A stretch of 58,587 bases of DNA, taken from Planctomycetota bacterium. GTDB lineage: Bacteria; Planctomycetota; Planctomycetia; Pirellulales; Pirellulaceae. Position 1 is the first letter of the stretch; the number at the start of each line of letters is the position of its first letter. The notes under the pieces are model-generated. The model saw only the letters and a program-made list of their open reading frames with translations, was not told the DNA's origin and ran no database searches. Positions 9,735 through 18,801 of this stretch are shown one piece after another. The translations under genes were made by a program, and so were the position numbers. The stretch covers positions 1-58,587 of the forward strand of contig JAJRVM010000140.1 of the NCBI GenBank assembly GCA_024277285.1, in the 5' to 3' direction.

Positions 9735-9875
9735 ATGACATTGGGCTTGTATTGCGTCGGCCCGGACTGTCAAAAGTTGTTCCTGCCGGCCATTTTGCTG
9801 CCTGGTGGATGCGACGGTTCTTGTCCTGAGTTGCTGCGCGCTAATCTCGAAAATGGCTGCTTGGTCGGTGGATAA
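9735..9875 (+). CDS. Possible cysteine-containing micropeptide
   Basis: A 46-codon ORF beginning MTLGLYCVGPDC and ending ENGCLVGG, with five cysteines and a purine-rich GGAGGGAG stretch 10-17 bases before the ATG. Nothing homologous is recognised. The composition is not strongly coding and it sits in a repeat-bearing gap, so this may be chance. Confidence 0.22.
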   Translation: MTLGLYCVGPDCQKLFLPAILLPGGCDGSCPELLRANLENGCLVGG

Positions 9876-9888
9876 TCCGCCTAGCGCT

Positions 9889-9990
9889 GTTTCTTGCCCA
9901 TGATCTTCTTTGCCCCTTTCCTTCTGTCGCGCAGTGGACGGCGTTCTGGTTGTGTTCCTTTGAGGGCCAAGAAAATGACGGGCAAAAAAA
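9889..9990. repeat. Family A inverted-repeat element, copy 1
   Basis: Left arm TTCTTGCCCATGATCTTCTT plus TGCCC, right arm GGGCCAAGAAAATGACGGGC plus AAAAAA. The arms are imperfect complements separated by about 48 bases. Related copies lie at 26686, 33628 and 36148. Confidence 0.75.
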
Positions 9991-10376
9991 TGAAGAGTGA
10001 TTCAGCCTTTCGCACGCCATGGTGCGCCGTTCCGGACGGCATACGCGACAGATCACCCGATTTGAAAACCAGTTGAGTCCGGTTTGGCGGGCGGCATTTA
10101 CGGGGCGGGATCCCAGCCGTACGTAGACAGAATGGGTGGAAATCTGCGCGATTTGACCGGTTTGCGCTGCAGCGCAGTCTTGTCATGCAGCGAGTAAACC
10201 CGCACACTGTGGATCTTACGAAGTCGTTCGGGCCCTGTTGCAGCTGATGGGTGTACCGTGGAGGGCAGGTTTTACCGGTGCCCGACGGGCACGAGCCAGG
10301 AATGGGCATGGGGCCCCGATACGACCGGAGGTGCTATCGCATTGGGGTCGGAATTGGGGACGCTGGAGAGAAGCGA

Positions 10377-11204
10377 ATGGGTCAGTTTGACGGAAAAAAG
10401 GGCTTGATTATGGGCGTAGCCAACGATCGTTCGATCGCGTGGGCTATCGCTCAATTCATCATGCAGGAGGGGGGGGAATGTGGCTTCACTCACCTTCCGG
10501 ATCGACCGGACGACCCCAGAAAGAAGAATCGCCGCCGCGTCTCCAAATGCACGGAGAATTTTGAACAGGCCAAGTTCCTGGTCCCGCTGGACGTGCGCGA
10601 TGAAGCAAATATTGCCGCCGTCATGGAAACGGCTGCCGATGAGTTTGGCAAGATCGACTTCCTGTTGCATTCCATTGCATTTGCGGACCGCCAGGACCTG
10701 ACTCGACCAACCGTGGAGACGAGCCGCGACGGATTCAAGATGGCGATGGAAATCAGCGCATACAGCCTGATTGCCGTGGCCAATGCGGCGAAAGACCTGA
10801 TGAGCGAGCGTTCTTCGATCGCCGCAATGACCTACTACGGCGGCGAGAAATGCGTGCCTGGCTATAACGTCATGGGCATCTGCAAGGCGGCGCTCGATGC
10901 CATCGTACGTTACCTGGCGTACGACCTGGGGCCTCAGGGAATCCGGGTCAATGCGTTGAGTGCCGGGCCGCTCAAGACACTGGCCGGTTCAGCCGCTGGC
11001 GTCGGTGAGATGCTGGGGCTTTACGCGCACATGGCTCCTTTGGGACGCAACATCACGCACGAAGAAGTGGGCAAGACCGGCGCGTTCTTGCTGTCCGACC
11101 ATTCGGATGGGATCACCGGCGAGATCCTCCACATCGATGGCGGGTATAATGCCATGGGATCGCCCGGTCGATTGCTGGACATCATCCGCTCCGCTTCTTC
11201 CTGA
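10377..11204 (+). CDS. fabI: Enoyl-[acyl-carrier-protein] reductase (NADH), FabI
   Basis: Short-chain dehydrogenase that carries out the last reduction of each fatty-acid elongation cycle. The N-terminus MGQFDGKKGLIMGVANDRSI is the FabI-type nucleotide site, which differs from the generic SDR TGxxxGIG. The catalytic Tyr-x6-Lys is visible in YNVMGICKAAL. The tail VTGEILHIDGGYNAMG-like segment (GEILHIDGGYNAMG) is typical. I start at ATG 10377, preceded by GGAGAG, giving 275 residues; the open frame extends further upstream without family likeness. The protein is slightly longer than E. coli FabI. Confidence 0.93.
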   Translation: MGQFDGKKGLIMGVANDRSIAWAIAQFIMQEGGECGFTHLPDRPDDPRKKNRRRVSKCTENFEQAKFLVPLDVRDEANIAAVMETAADEFGKIDFLLHSIAFADRQDLTRPTVETSRDGFKMAMEISAYSLIAVANAAKDLMSERSSIAAMTYYGGEKCVPGYNVMGICKAALDAIVRYLAYDLGPQGIRVNALSAGPLKTLAGSAAGVGEMLGLYAHMAPLGRNITHEEVGKTGAFLLSDHSDGITGEILHIDGGYNAMGSPGRLLDIIRSASS

Positions 11205-11333
11205 GCGTGGGGCTTGGCAACAAGCCGATCATCACGGGGTTAGAGCCTCAGCGGCGGGTAACATACCACCAAAGAAGCGGTTTTCGCGGAGCCCACGTGG
11301 GTGCGGCCGTTGCGCATGAACCGAAGCGAATCC

Positions 11334-11744
11334 ATGACCACATTCACATCCGTTGCGATTGCCGTCGTCGAGCACGAGGATCAGTTTCTGGTGGGCATGC
11401 GCAGCGAAAGGGTCCCACTGGGCGGCTTGTGGGAGTTTCCCGGCGGTAAGCTGGAAGGCGATGAATCGCCTGGCGAGGCGGCACAGCGCGAGTGCTTGGA
11501 GGAAACGGGTATCCAGGTGACCGCCACACATACGATGGCGATCAATCTTCAGCAATATGCTCACGGTCAGATCAAGTTGTACTTTTGCGCATGTGAACTC
11601 AAGGATCATGATCCCGGTACGCCACGCGATGAACCGGCGGCACCTTTCAAATGGGTCTCGCGTGAGTCGCTTGGCTGGCTGGAGTTTCCCGTCGGCAACC
11701 AACCGGTATTGCAACTGCTGGCGGACTCGTCCGAGCATGCGTAA
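11334..11744 (+). CDS. NUDIX hydrolase, MutT-like
   Basis: About 136 residues. The full NUDIX box is present: GKLEGDESPGEAAQRECLEE followed by TGI, matching G-x5-E-x7-REUxEExGU, which binds the catalytic magnesium. LWEFPGGK before it and the C-terminal FKWVSRESL/WLEFPVGNQPVL are typical of MutT-type sanitising pyrophosphohydrolases (8-oxo-dGTP) or related nucleotide hydrolases. The start could be ATG 11316 or 11334; the later one places the first strand (TSVAIAVVE) near the N-terminus. It lies 130 bases after fabI on the same strand. The exact substrate cannot be told. Confidence 0.88.
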   Translation: MTTFTSVAIAVVEHEDQFLVGMRSERVPLGGLWEFPGGKLEGDESPGEAAQRECLEETGIQVTATHTMAINLQQYAHGQIKLYFCACELKDHDPGTPRDEPAAPFKWVSRESLGWLEFPVGNQPVLQLLADSSEHA

Positions 11745-12180
11745 CGGTGCACTCCGTTTGCTGATCCTTGGCATCTCCTTCGAGTTTCATCAAGTGCCGA
11801 AGGCGTAGCAGGCCTTCAGTACCACCTCTCTCCAAGCTAACCAAACGCCCACCTTTTCATCAGGCCACCTGGGCTGCTCGACGGATAATACATCTGCTAG
11901 CACTTCTCTTGGGTGTGGAAGAAGGGGAATGGAAAATCGGTCTAGGTCAAATCGCGTTAATCCGGTACTCTTTGCCAACGATTCGGAAAAAGTGTGATCG
12001 CAGATTGAGTTCACGGCGTGCCGCAGCGCATGTCGCTGGAGGCGCACGCAAGCAGCGTGCGCAGCACTCAAGGCGGTCCATTCGGGCCCATGGCTATCGG
12101 CTTCCCGCAAAGCTGTCATCCAGCCCGCCAGTGCCTGTCGCAGGAAGCGACACTGATTAACCGATTGTCAAGGAGTGACA
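11745..12180. other. Intergenic, nothing recognised
   Basis: 436 bases between the NUDIX gene and the secreted protease gene. I see only the AAGGAG ribosome site (12170-12175) six bases before the protease ATG. Confidence 0.4.
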
Positions 12181-13317
12181 ATGTCTCGCCCAACCGCTCG
12201 ACCCAGCGCAGGCGTTTTGTCTGCACCCCTGCCTATTTCACGACGACAGCTCGTTGTGCATGCCGTTACGATCCTCGTCGCCCTATCCTGTATGGGCGCC
12301 AACTCGGGATCGCAAGTGCGTCTCGTAACCGGTCCCAATGGCAGTTGTCGGTCTCAACACTTCGTTGTCCAAGCACCGACGTCCGAGTTTGCGCGCCAGG
12401 TGTGTGCCGAAGCCGAACGCTTCCGCCGCGAACTGGCCATCGAGTGGTTGGGTCAGGAGCTTCCACCCTGGCAAGACCCATGCCCGATCCGCGTGACGGT
12501 CGGACGCAATTTGGGCGCTGGTGGTGCCACCAGTTTTACATTCATTCATGGCCAACCACGTGGTTGGGAAATGGACATCCAAGGAAGCCGTCAGCGGATC
12601 CTTGACAGCGTGCTGCCGCACGAAGTCACTCACACGATCATGGCCACGCATTTTGGGCGTCCGTTGCCACGTTGGGCCGACGAAGGCGCGGCGACCAGTG
12701 TGGAGCATACCAGCGAACGTACCAAGCAGGACCGGTTGTTGATCGAGTTCCTGACGACGAATCGAGGCATCGCGTTTAACCACATGTTCGCGATGAAGGA
12801 ATATCCGCGCGACATCCTGCCACTTTATTCCCAAGGTTACTCGCTGGCTCGATTCCTCATCGCCCGTGGCGGCAAACGCAAGTTCGTCGACTATGTCGGT
12901 GATGGAATGCGCTGGAACAACTGGACCGCCGCCACGCAGAAACACTACAACATGCGCAGCCTCTCTGAGTTGCAAGTCACGTGGCTCAGCTGGGTGCGAC
13001 AGGGAAGTCCCAACACGATACCCCATAGTGTGCCCAACACGGCTATCGCCATGGCCACACCCACTCGTCCTGCCACACCGCCACGTCCTCTCGCGTCAAC
13101 GTCGCCAAACGCGCATCCTAGCGAACTCGTCCCGCTCCCCTCGCCGGTTGCGCCGCGCGCCCCAGGTGCTGCTTCGAACGCAACCAATCCGCCCAGCAAC
13201 ACGACGCTCCTGAGCCCAAGTGACGGCTGGTACAGTCGGCACCGCGACAATGCCACACAGCAATCGGAAGGTGCGAAGCAACGCGTCGGTCGGCCAAGCG
13301 GTCGTGTGCTGCGGTGA
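12181..13317 (+). CDS. Secreted HExxH metalloprotease-like protein (peptidase MA/gluzincin type)
   Basis: 378 residues starting at ATG 12181 behind a good AAGGAG. A hydrophobic segment (about 20-45, VVHAVTILVALSCMGANSGS) is a probable signal peptide. The zinc motif HEVTHTIMATHFG is followed 16 residues later by the DEGAA glutamate, the gluzincin pattern. Before it comes FRRELAIEWLGQELPPW. The C-terminal 90 residues are Pro/Ala/Ser-rich and low complexity. A paralogue with the same block order is encoded at 37681-38532. The substrate is unknown; the fold and zinc ligands are inferred from motifs. Confidence 0.82.
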   Translation: MSRPTARPSAGVLSAPLPISRRQLVVHAVTILVALSCMGANSGSQVRLVTGPNGSCRSQHFVVQAPTSEFARQVCAEAERFRRELAIEWLGQELPPWQDPCPIRVTVGRNLGAGGATSFTFIHGQPRGWEMDIQGSRQRILDSVLPHEVTHTIMATHFGRPLPRWADEGAATSVEHTSERTKQDRLLIEFLTTNRGIAFNHMFAMKEYPRDILPLYSQGYSLARFLIARGGKRKFVDYVGDGMRWNNWTAATQKHYNMRSLSELQVTWLSWVRQGSPNTIPHSVPNTAIAMATPTRPATPPRPLASTSPNAHPSELVPLPSPVAPRAPGAASNATNPPSNTTLLSPSDGWYSRHRDNATQQSEGAKQRVGRPSGRVLR

Positions 13318-13356
13318 GGGAGTGTGTAACTGTAATGCAACCGGTCACGAGCTTCG

Positions 13357-13590
13357 GTTTTTGTTATGGTCGGCTACGTGCCGAAGGCACAGCCCTATAC
13401 GAGCCCTGGGTAGCCTTTCCACGCAACCCAAAAGCCGCCTACGGGGCGGTCTTAACTGTTTTGGGGCCACCTCTGCGGGGTTTGACGGTGATGTTTTTCG
13501 TAACCCAGGGTTGCGCAGCGAGCGCTGCGCTCACGCCAGCTCCACCCTTTGCCCTGGTATAGGAACGTCCCTTCGGGACTGGAACAAGAA
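13357..13590 (+). repeat. Family B hairpin-rich interspersed repeat, copy 1
   Basis: Contains GTGCCGAAGGCACAGCCC, TACGAGCCCTGGGTAGCC, GGGGTTTGACGGTGATGTTT plus TTCGTAACCCAGGGTT, and ends with CGTCCCTTCGGGACTGG. The same ordered blocks occur inverted at 34647-34910 and, for the first part, at 49231-49283. Several tiny hairpins (GUGCC-GAA-GGCAC, GUCCC-UUC-GGGAC) are evident. It lies between two convergent genes. The ORF across it is not conserved as a protein. Confidence 0.8.
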
Positions 13591-13654
13591 ACCGATATGA
13601 ACGCTTACCTGTAATGCAACCGGCCCTCACCCTCTCGCCCTCTCACCCTCTGCT

Positions 13655-14722
13655 TCACGCCATGCGCGACAGAATCGGTGCCAGGTGAAAGAAGACGGGG
13701 GCGGCGAAGCAGAGTGAATCGATACGGTCCAACACGCCAGCGTGTCCTTGCACGAGTGTCCCGTAATCCTTGACGCCTCGATCCCGCTTGATGGCCGACA
13801 TCGTCATCCCGCCAGCGAACCCCATCACGGCGATCACCATCGCCATGCAAGCCGACCCCCACACGCCGAAGGGTGTGACCCAGTAGAGGATCACGCCGAA
13901 CAACGTCGTACTTGCCACGCCCCCACAAAACCCTTCCCAAGTGCGGCTGGCGTTAATGTTCGGCGCGATCACATGCCGGCCGATCAACTTACCCCATCCG
14001 TATTGCAGCACGTCGGCCAATTGCACGAGCAGCACAAAGTAGAAGAGCAACCCGGCTTTGCTCCCGCCCCAGATCATCATGTCGCCAGCATCGTTACGGG
14101 TGTACAGTGTCAGGCCCAGAATCGCGGGTGCGTAACTCAGGCAATAGACACAAATGAGCAGGCCCGCCATGATCTTGGCCGAGCGTTCGAGGAACCGCTT
14201 TGCATCACCAGTAAAGGCAATACGGCTGGGGATGAACAGCCAACCGTACACCGGAATCAGAATGCTGTAGACCGGATACCAATCCTCTCCCATTCCGACC
14301 AAGACATACTGGAGCGGGGTAATCACGAAGAAGACCCAAAACAGAGTGCGGTGGTCACTGCGTCGAGTTGGCGTCATGGTAATGAATTCGCGCAGCGCCC
14401 AGAACGAGACCATGCCGAACAGGAAAACGGTTGCTTTGTAACCGAGCAAGAACCCGGCCACCAGAATCGCCGCCATCATCCACCAGGCTCGCACTCGTTC
14501 GCTAAACGTACGTGCAATCGCGGGATGGACCGTTCCTTCTGGTTGTTTGCGCAGAAATCGAGCGACAATCCCGGCGATCAATAGAATCGCCAAGACGACG
14601 CCCAACAGCCAGAGGCTACGAGTGTTGAGCCAATTGTCGCGATGCACGGCTGCGGGCGTATCGGTGGCCGCTTGCAGCAACAGCGGCATGCGACCAAGTT
14701 GTCGGAGGGCGAACTCGAACAT
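13655..14722 (-). CDS. cdsA: Phosphatidate cytidylyltransferase
   Basis: 355-residue polytopic membrane protein (about eight hydrophobic segments). It makes CDP-diacylglycerol from phosphatidic acid and CTP, the branch point of phospholipid synthesis. The C-terminal signature VQGHAGVLDRIDSLCFAAP, with the catalytic aspartates, is intact, as is the preceding RDRGVKDYG. A first half longer than in E. coli CdsA carries an extra N-terminal segment. It begins three bases after the acyltransferase stop, so the two genes form an operon supplying successive steps (lysophosphatidate to phosphatidate to CDP-DAG). Confidence 0.93.
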   Translation of the reverse strand: MFEFALRQLGRMPLLLQAATDTPAAVHRDNWLNTRSLWLLGVVLAILLIAGIVARFLRKQPEGTVHPAIARTFSERVRAWWMMAAILVAGFLLGYKATVFLFGMVSFWALREFITMTPTRRSDHRTLFWVFFVITPLQYVLVGMGEDWYPVYSILIPVYGWLFIPSRIAFTGDAKRFLERSAKIMAGLLICVYCLSYAPAILGLTLYTRNDAGDMMIWGGSKAGLLFYFVLLVQLADVLQYGWGKLIGRHVIAPNINASRTWEGFCGGVASTTLFGVILYWVTPFGVWGSACMAMVIAVMGFAGGMTMSAIKRDRGVKDYGTLVQGHAGVLDRIDSLCFAAPVFFHLAPILSRMA

Positions 14723-14725
14723 ACT

Positions 14726-15331
14726 CTACAAGTCCTTCAAACGTCGCACGGCGTCGCGTGCCCGCTTCAAAAAAACGGCTTTCGGCTCGCCACTCTCCAA
14801 CCAGATGGGTGGCCCAATCGATATGCAACTCAACAGCGGCACCGGCAGAAACTCGCCGCGCGGCAACACGCGATTCAGATTGTCGATGTAGACAGGGACC
14901 AGCTCCAGGTCAGGACGCTTCTTGCTCAAATAATACAATCCACTCTTGAAGTCCGCCATCTCTTCGCCCGTGTTTCGGCGCCCCTCGGGAAAGACGATCA
15001 GCGAATAGACGTTCCCGATCTCGCGGATCATCAGGTCAACAGGGCTCTGATGAACCTTGATCTTACGCCGATCGATCAGCAACGCGTTGAAGTTTTTGGC
15101 AATGTGCTGCCGAACCCAACCACGTTCCCAGTAGTCCTTTGCCGCTACCGGCCGGGTCCGCACACGCACATCCCTTGGCAAACTCGCCCAGAGCACCAGG
15201 GCATCCAAATGGCTCGTATGGTTCGCGAAATAGACTCTTTGGCACGTGTCTGGCTGACAGTCGATCCAGCGCACGCTCGAACCGCTCAGCAGTTTCGCTA
15301 CAATCGCCAGTACACTCGCCGTCGGGTTCAT
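14726..15331 (-). CDS. plsC: 1-acyl-sn-glycerol-3-phosphate acyltransferase-like (PlsC family)
   Basis: 201 residues with the acyltransferase block I NHTSHLD (HX4D), block III FPEGRRNTG and the downstream FKSGLYYLSKK. An N-terminal hydrophobic stretch (TASVLAIVAKLLSG) may anchor it at the membrane. In the family these enzymes add the second acyl chain to lysophosphatidate. Its placement directly upstream of cdsA supports that role, though a related acyl acceptor cannot be excluded. ATG 15331. Confidence 0.87.
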   Translation of the reverse strand: MNPTASVLAIVAKLLSGSSVRWIDCQPDTCQRVYFANHTSHLDALVLWASLPRDVRVRTRPVAAKDYWERGWVRQHIAKNFNALLIDRRKIKVHQSPVDLMIREIGNVYSLIVFPEGRRNTGEEMADFKSGLYYLSKKRPDLELVPVYIDNLNRVLPRGEFLPVPLLSCISIGPPIWLESGEPKAVFLKRARDAVRRLKDL

Positions 15332-15387
15332 ACAGATATAACGCTAGGGGTGCTGCTCGGCCGCCATTCGAGATTCGTGTGCTCAGT

Positions 15388-15440
15388 GTGGTCTGTGCTG
15401 CGTGGTCTGTGCTGCGTGGTCTGTGCTGCGTGGTCTGTGC
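15388..15440 (+). repeat. 14-bp tandem repeat GTGGTCTGTGCTGC, about 3.8 units
   Basis: Three perfect consecutive units at 15388, 15402 and 15416, plus an 11-base partial unit. It lies upstream of plsC. Confidence 0.9.
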
Positions 15441-15629
15441 CCGGCCATCCCGATTTCCACCGATCCGAAGGAGTGTTACCGGGAAAGCCCCGTGGATCGC
15501 GTTTCATTGCGGCAGGCGAGCCCTCGGCCCAGCGCCGCGACTCCCATCCCGCTGCAGTAGGTCCATACTATCGCGCTGTGTGGAGCACCGGAAGGTAGCT
15601 AACACTGGCCGTAGGCCAAGCAATCACAG

Positions 15630-15714
15630 GGCGGCAGGGCCGCCAACCAACGGCGAGCTACCGCTCGGTTGGCAATGGTCCGCTCTCGTTGGTCGCTGGA
15701 GTTTGCGCGCGAGC
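15630..15714 (+). repeat. Repeat F, copy 1
   Basis: GGCGGCAGGGCCGCCAACCA at the left and CGTTGGTCGCTGGAGTTTGC GCGCGAG at the right match 41900-41985 in the same order and orientation. A right-end piece (CGTTGGTCGCTGG) also occurs at 57348. Confidence 0.65.
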
Positions 15715-15766
15715 CCAAGCTTTTTACCGTTAGTAGCCTCTCTCTCATCCCTACTCGCTATGACCG

Positions 15767-17059
15767 TCAAACTCTTTCTTGCCCGGAACTTGCCAGACGA
15801 ATTCCACACTTTTGGCGGTAGATATCGGAAATCAACCGTTCATACTCTCGTACCATGTGTCCCAACGACCAACGTTGTTCGACCGTGCTGCGCGCGCGCT
15901 GACCGAACTGCTGCGCCACGTCGGGTCGTGAAACCAGATGAAGGCAGTGCCGAGCGATCGCTTCGGCGTCACCGCACGCGACGAGATAACCAGTTTGCCC
16001 CTCGTCGACCGTTTCGGGCACCGACCCGACTCGCGTCGCCACGACCGGCAGTTCGGTAGCCATGGCCTCGAGGATGGAAACGGGGTTCGCCTCGATATGG
16101 CTGGACAACACAAAGACATCCATTGCGGCCAATAGATCGGGAATATCGCTGCGCGCGCCAAGCATCAGCACGTGTTCTTGCAAACCGGCCGACGCCACCG
16201 CCGTTTGAATTTGCTGGCGTTGCGGGCCATCACCCACGACCAAGAACCGAGCATCGGGAACGGCTTGTTGAATCAGTTTCGCAGCCCGTACAAACAGCAG
16301 GTGGTTTTTTTCTTGGCGCAAGGCGGCCACGATCCCGATGACGGGAACGTCGCCATGTAGTCGCAAGTCACGGCGCACTGCTTCACGCGCGACGGGGTTG
16401 GGACAGAACCGATGGGCATCAACACCATTGGCAATAACATGTACCTTTGCGGCGGGGAAGCGCTCTTGTTCGATCAAATAGCGACCATGCTGTTGTGCCA
16501 CGGCAATGAAACCGTCCGTCATCGGTGTCAAGTACCGGTTCAAGCGTCCGACGCCGTCGGGCCAACCGGTGGAATGCAATGCGGAAAGGACGACGGGTAC
16601 TCCTTCGCTCCAGGCGCAAAGCCGTCCCCAGAACATCTTGTCGCCCGCACCGACCGTCACCACCGCATCGATCCTTCGCCGACGCATCAGTGTGCGCAAT
16701 CGCTTCCAGATGCGAAGATCGTATTTCGACGCCAATAAACCGCTATGGACGGCGATTTCGCGTTGCAGCATTTCGCCCAGTGGGCCAGGTTCCTTGAGGC
16801 AGCAGATCTCCGGCTTAAATCGACTTCGGTCCAGCCCACGCACCAGATTCACCAACAGCGTCTCCGCTCCGCCGATCGGCATGCTGGTGATGGCAAACAT
16901 GACGCGCAGTGGACCACGGCTGTCCAACGGTCCCCACCGCTCGCTTTGGTCGCCGCATCGCGTGCCATATTCGATGCTCCGTTCCGACGCACCCAATTGG
17001 GCGTTCCGCACTCGCAACAGCTCACGCGTTACCACGCTTTGATTCGTTTGACTCCACAT
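15767..17059 (-). CDS. GT4-family glycosyltransferase (exopolysaccharide)
   Basis: 430-residue GT-B enzyme. The N-terminal domain begins VMFAITSMPIGGAETLLVNL (the GGAE loop). The C-terminal domain has PVIGIVAALRQEKNH, FLVVGDGPQR and the retaining-GT EX7E motif EANPVSILE, which binds the nucleotide-sugar. About 50 residues precede the first strand, so a later start is possible. It is the last gene of a minus-strand series with the flippase, deacetylase and FemAB-like genes. It probably adds one sugar to a lipid-linked exopolysaccharide repeat; donor and acceptor are unknown. Confidence 0.9.
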   Translation of the reverse strand: MWSQTNQSVVTRELLRVRNAQLGASERSIEYGTRCGDQSERWGPLDSRGPLRVMFAITSMPIGGAETLLVNLVRGLDRSRFKPEICCLKEPGPLGEMLQREIAVHSGLLASKYDLRIWKRLRTLMRRRRIDAVVTVGAGDKMFWGRLCAWSEGVPVVLSALHSTGWPDGVGRLNRYLTPMTDGFIAVAQQHGRYLIEQERFPAAKVHVIANGVDAHRFCPNPVAREAVRRDLRLHGDVPVIGIVAALRQEKNHLLFVRAAKLIQQAVPDARFLVVGDGPQRQQIQTAVASAGLQEHVLMLGARSDIPDLLAAMDVFVLSSHIEANPVSILEAMATELPVVATRVGSVPETVDEGQTGYLVACGDAEAIARHCLHLVSRPDVAQQFGQRARSTVEQRWSLGHMVREYERLISDIYRQKCGIRLASSGQERV

Positions 17060-17116
17060 GATGATACCTTTTTTGTACTCGACTCGATGGCGAACCTTTC
17101 GTGTCGCACGACACGA

Positions 17117-18679
17117 TCAGGCCGAGGCGGTCTGCCGTCTTCTTATCCGTTGCCGCACACGGTCCACCATGCTTAGTGCGACCTGTGCCAGTTCCTGGCG
17201 CTCGTCTGGCTCGAATAGCCAACGGTTACGTACGGCCAAAAACACGACTGCGACAAACACGCCGAGTGCCGGCCAGGTACCCAAGAGCAGCACTGCGGGC
17301 AGGCAACAGCAGAAAACGATCTTGCGATCGATTTGCAGACCGTGACGATTACAAAAGTAAAGTGTCAGTGCCAGCGCCACAGCGTTACCTGCCACGGTGG
17401 CACCAATGGCTCCGATCAACCCGAAGCGTGGCAACAACAGAACGTTGAGCGCCAGATTGATGGCAAGCCCGATGAAGAACGCCAAGGTCGCGAGCCGCGC
17501 TTTCTCGGCGCATAGCAGGTAGTTCTGTGCGAGCATGATCATGCTGAACCAAAGACAGTAGGTCACGGTCCAAGGTAACACGGCCAGGCCTTGATCGTAC
17601 TTGCCACGTAAGATCCAGGTGAACAGGATCGGTGCGCCAAGGAGCAGCAACAGGCCGCACGCGGTCAAGATCAGCCCGCCCAGCTTGAGGATCAGGATCT
17701 GGCGCCGTGTTACGGCACGTTGCCGCGACGCTTCCCAATCGTGCGTCAGGTAAGGGAGCAACACACCGGCAATCATGGCGGTAACCGAGATCAACAGGTA
17801 GGGAACGACTCGACTCGCGTGGTATTGCCCCACCAACGCTTCGGCATGCGATGCTCCCTCTTTCGCGAAATGGACGATCATGAATCGATCTGCCGCGTCA
17901 AACATGTTGGCCAACAAGTTGGTCACCCAGATCCACGCGGCAAACGGAACCAGCTTCTCCCAAAGACTACGTTGCGACAGTGGAACGTTGTTACTCACGG
18001 CCTCGTCCCGTATGTCACGCAGCGGTCCGATCACGACCAAGACGGATACCAGGGACGCGACACCAAATGCAATAATCACAGCACGGGCACGCAATTCGGT
18101 AAAACTCAACAGGCCAACGGCCAACACGGCGAATAACATGCTCGATACGAATTGCATGATCGCCACGGCGCGCACTTTGCGCATGGCGGTAAGCAACTCT
18201 GTCACGAAGTTGAAGACGATGACTGCAACCAGTGCCATCGCCAGCAGTCGCATCGTCTGAGCCAATGCGGCGTCCCCAAGGATGAGCCACGCCCAAAACG
18301 ATCCCCAACACACGAACAGCACAATCGTTGCCGTCGCTAGAAGCAAGCTGACGACGATCGTTCGGCGCAGGAAAATGCCCAGCTGCCCTCGACTACGATA
18401 GTGTTCAACGTAACGCCCAAATGAACCTGGTAGACCGACGACGGCCAACGGAGCTGCCAACACAAGAAAACTGAACGCCAACGACCAACGGCCCAATTCG
18501 TCGTCCTGCAGCATGCCGCAGAACAGGATGCTGCGCACAAAACCGACCAACCGTTGCACCACGGCAAGGCTCAGCATGAAGACGACGCCTGTGGCCAACG
18601 AATCGGAAGCAGCGCGCGCCGTCAGCGCATCGCGATGCGCCGTGCCAGAATCGTGCGGTTGCTCGTCACCGTTGCTCAT
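17117..18679 (-). CDS. Polysaccharide flippase (Wzx/MOP superfamily)
   Basis: About 520 residues and 12-14 hydrophobic helices, with the family start SLATGVVFMLSLAVVQRLVG and LGRWSLAFSFLVLAAPLAVV. Wzx-type proteins flip undecaprenyl-linked repeat units across the inner membrane. I prefer ATG 18679 (MSNGDEQ). The longer frame to 18811 adds 44 hydrophilic residues and would overlap the deacetylase gene. No Wzy-type polymerase is visible in the window, so the pathway is incomplete here. Confidence 0.9.
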   Translation of the reverse strand: MSNGDEQPHDSGTAHRDALTARAASDSLATGVVFMLSLAVVQRLVGFVRSILFCGMLQDDELGRWSLAFSFLVLAAPLAVVGLPGSFGRYVEHYRSRGQLGIFLRRTIVVSLLLATATIVLFVCWGSFWAWLILGDAALAQTMRLLAMALVAVIVFNFVTELLTAMRKVRAVAIMQFVSSMLFAVLAVGLLSFTELRARAVIIAFGVASLVSVLVVIGPLRDIRDEAVSNNVPLSQRSLWEKLVPFAAWIWVTNLLANMFDAADRFMIVHFAKEGASHAEALVGQYHASRVVPYLLISVTAMIAGVLLPYLTHDWEASRQRAVTRRQILILKLGGLILTACGLLLLLGAPILFTWILRGKYDQGLAVLPWTVTYCLWFSMIMLAQNYLLCAEKARLATLAFFIGLAINLALNVLLLPRFGLIGAIGATVAGNAVALALTLYFCNRHGLQIDRKIVFCCCLPAVLLLGTWPALGVFVAVVFLAVRNRWLFEPDERQELAQVALSMVDRVRQRIRRRQTASA

Positions 18680-18801
18680 GCGTCGTTCATGTCCCGTTAG
18701 TGGACTCGTCGTAGATGAATGCCTTGGCGTTGGATCCGTCACGATCCAGCTGCGGTACCTATAACTGCCTGATCCCCGGATCCCCGGAAGCTGGCGTGGC
18801 T

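Larger units (their letters stand above)
9608..10376. other. Intergenic region with repeat A copy 1 and a possible tiny ORF
   Basis: 769 bases between a minus-strand regulator and fabI. It contains the family A inverted repeat at 9889-9990 and a possible 46-codon ORF at 9735-9875. The fabI promoter must lie in the right-hand part. I see no clear -35/-10 pair. Confidence 0.4.
15332..15766. other. Intergenic with tandem array and repeat F
   Basis: Contains a 14-base tandem array (15388-15440) and repeat F copy 1 (15630-15714). No gene is supported. Confidence 0.5.

Noticed and set aside
13742..14584. 280-residue plus-strand frame opposite cdsA
   Set aside because: Antisense to the transmembrane coding region; His/Gln/Pro-rich shadow frame.
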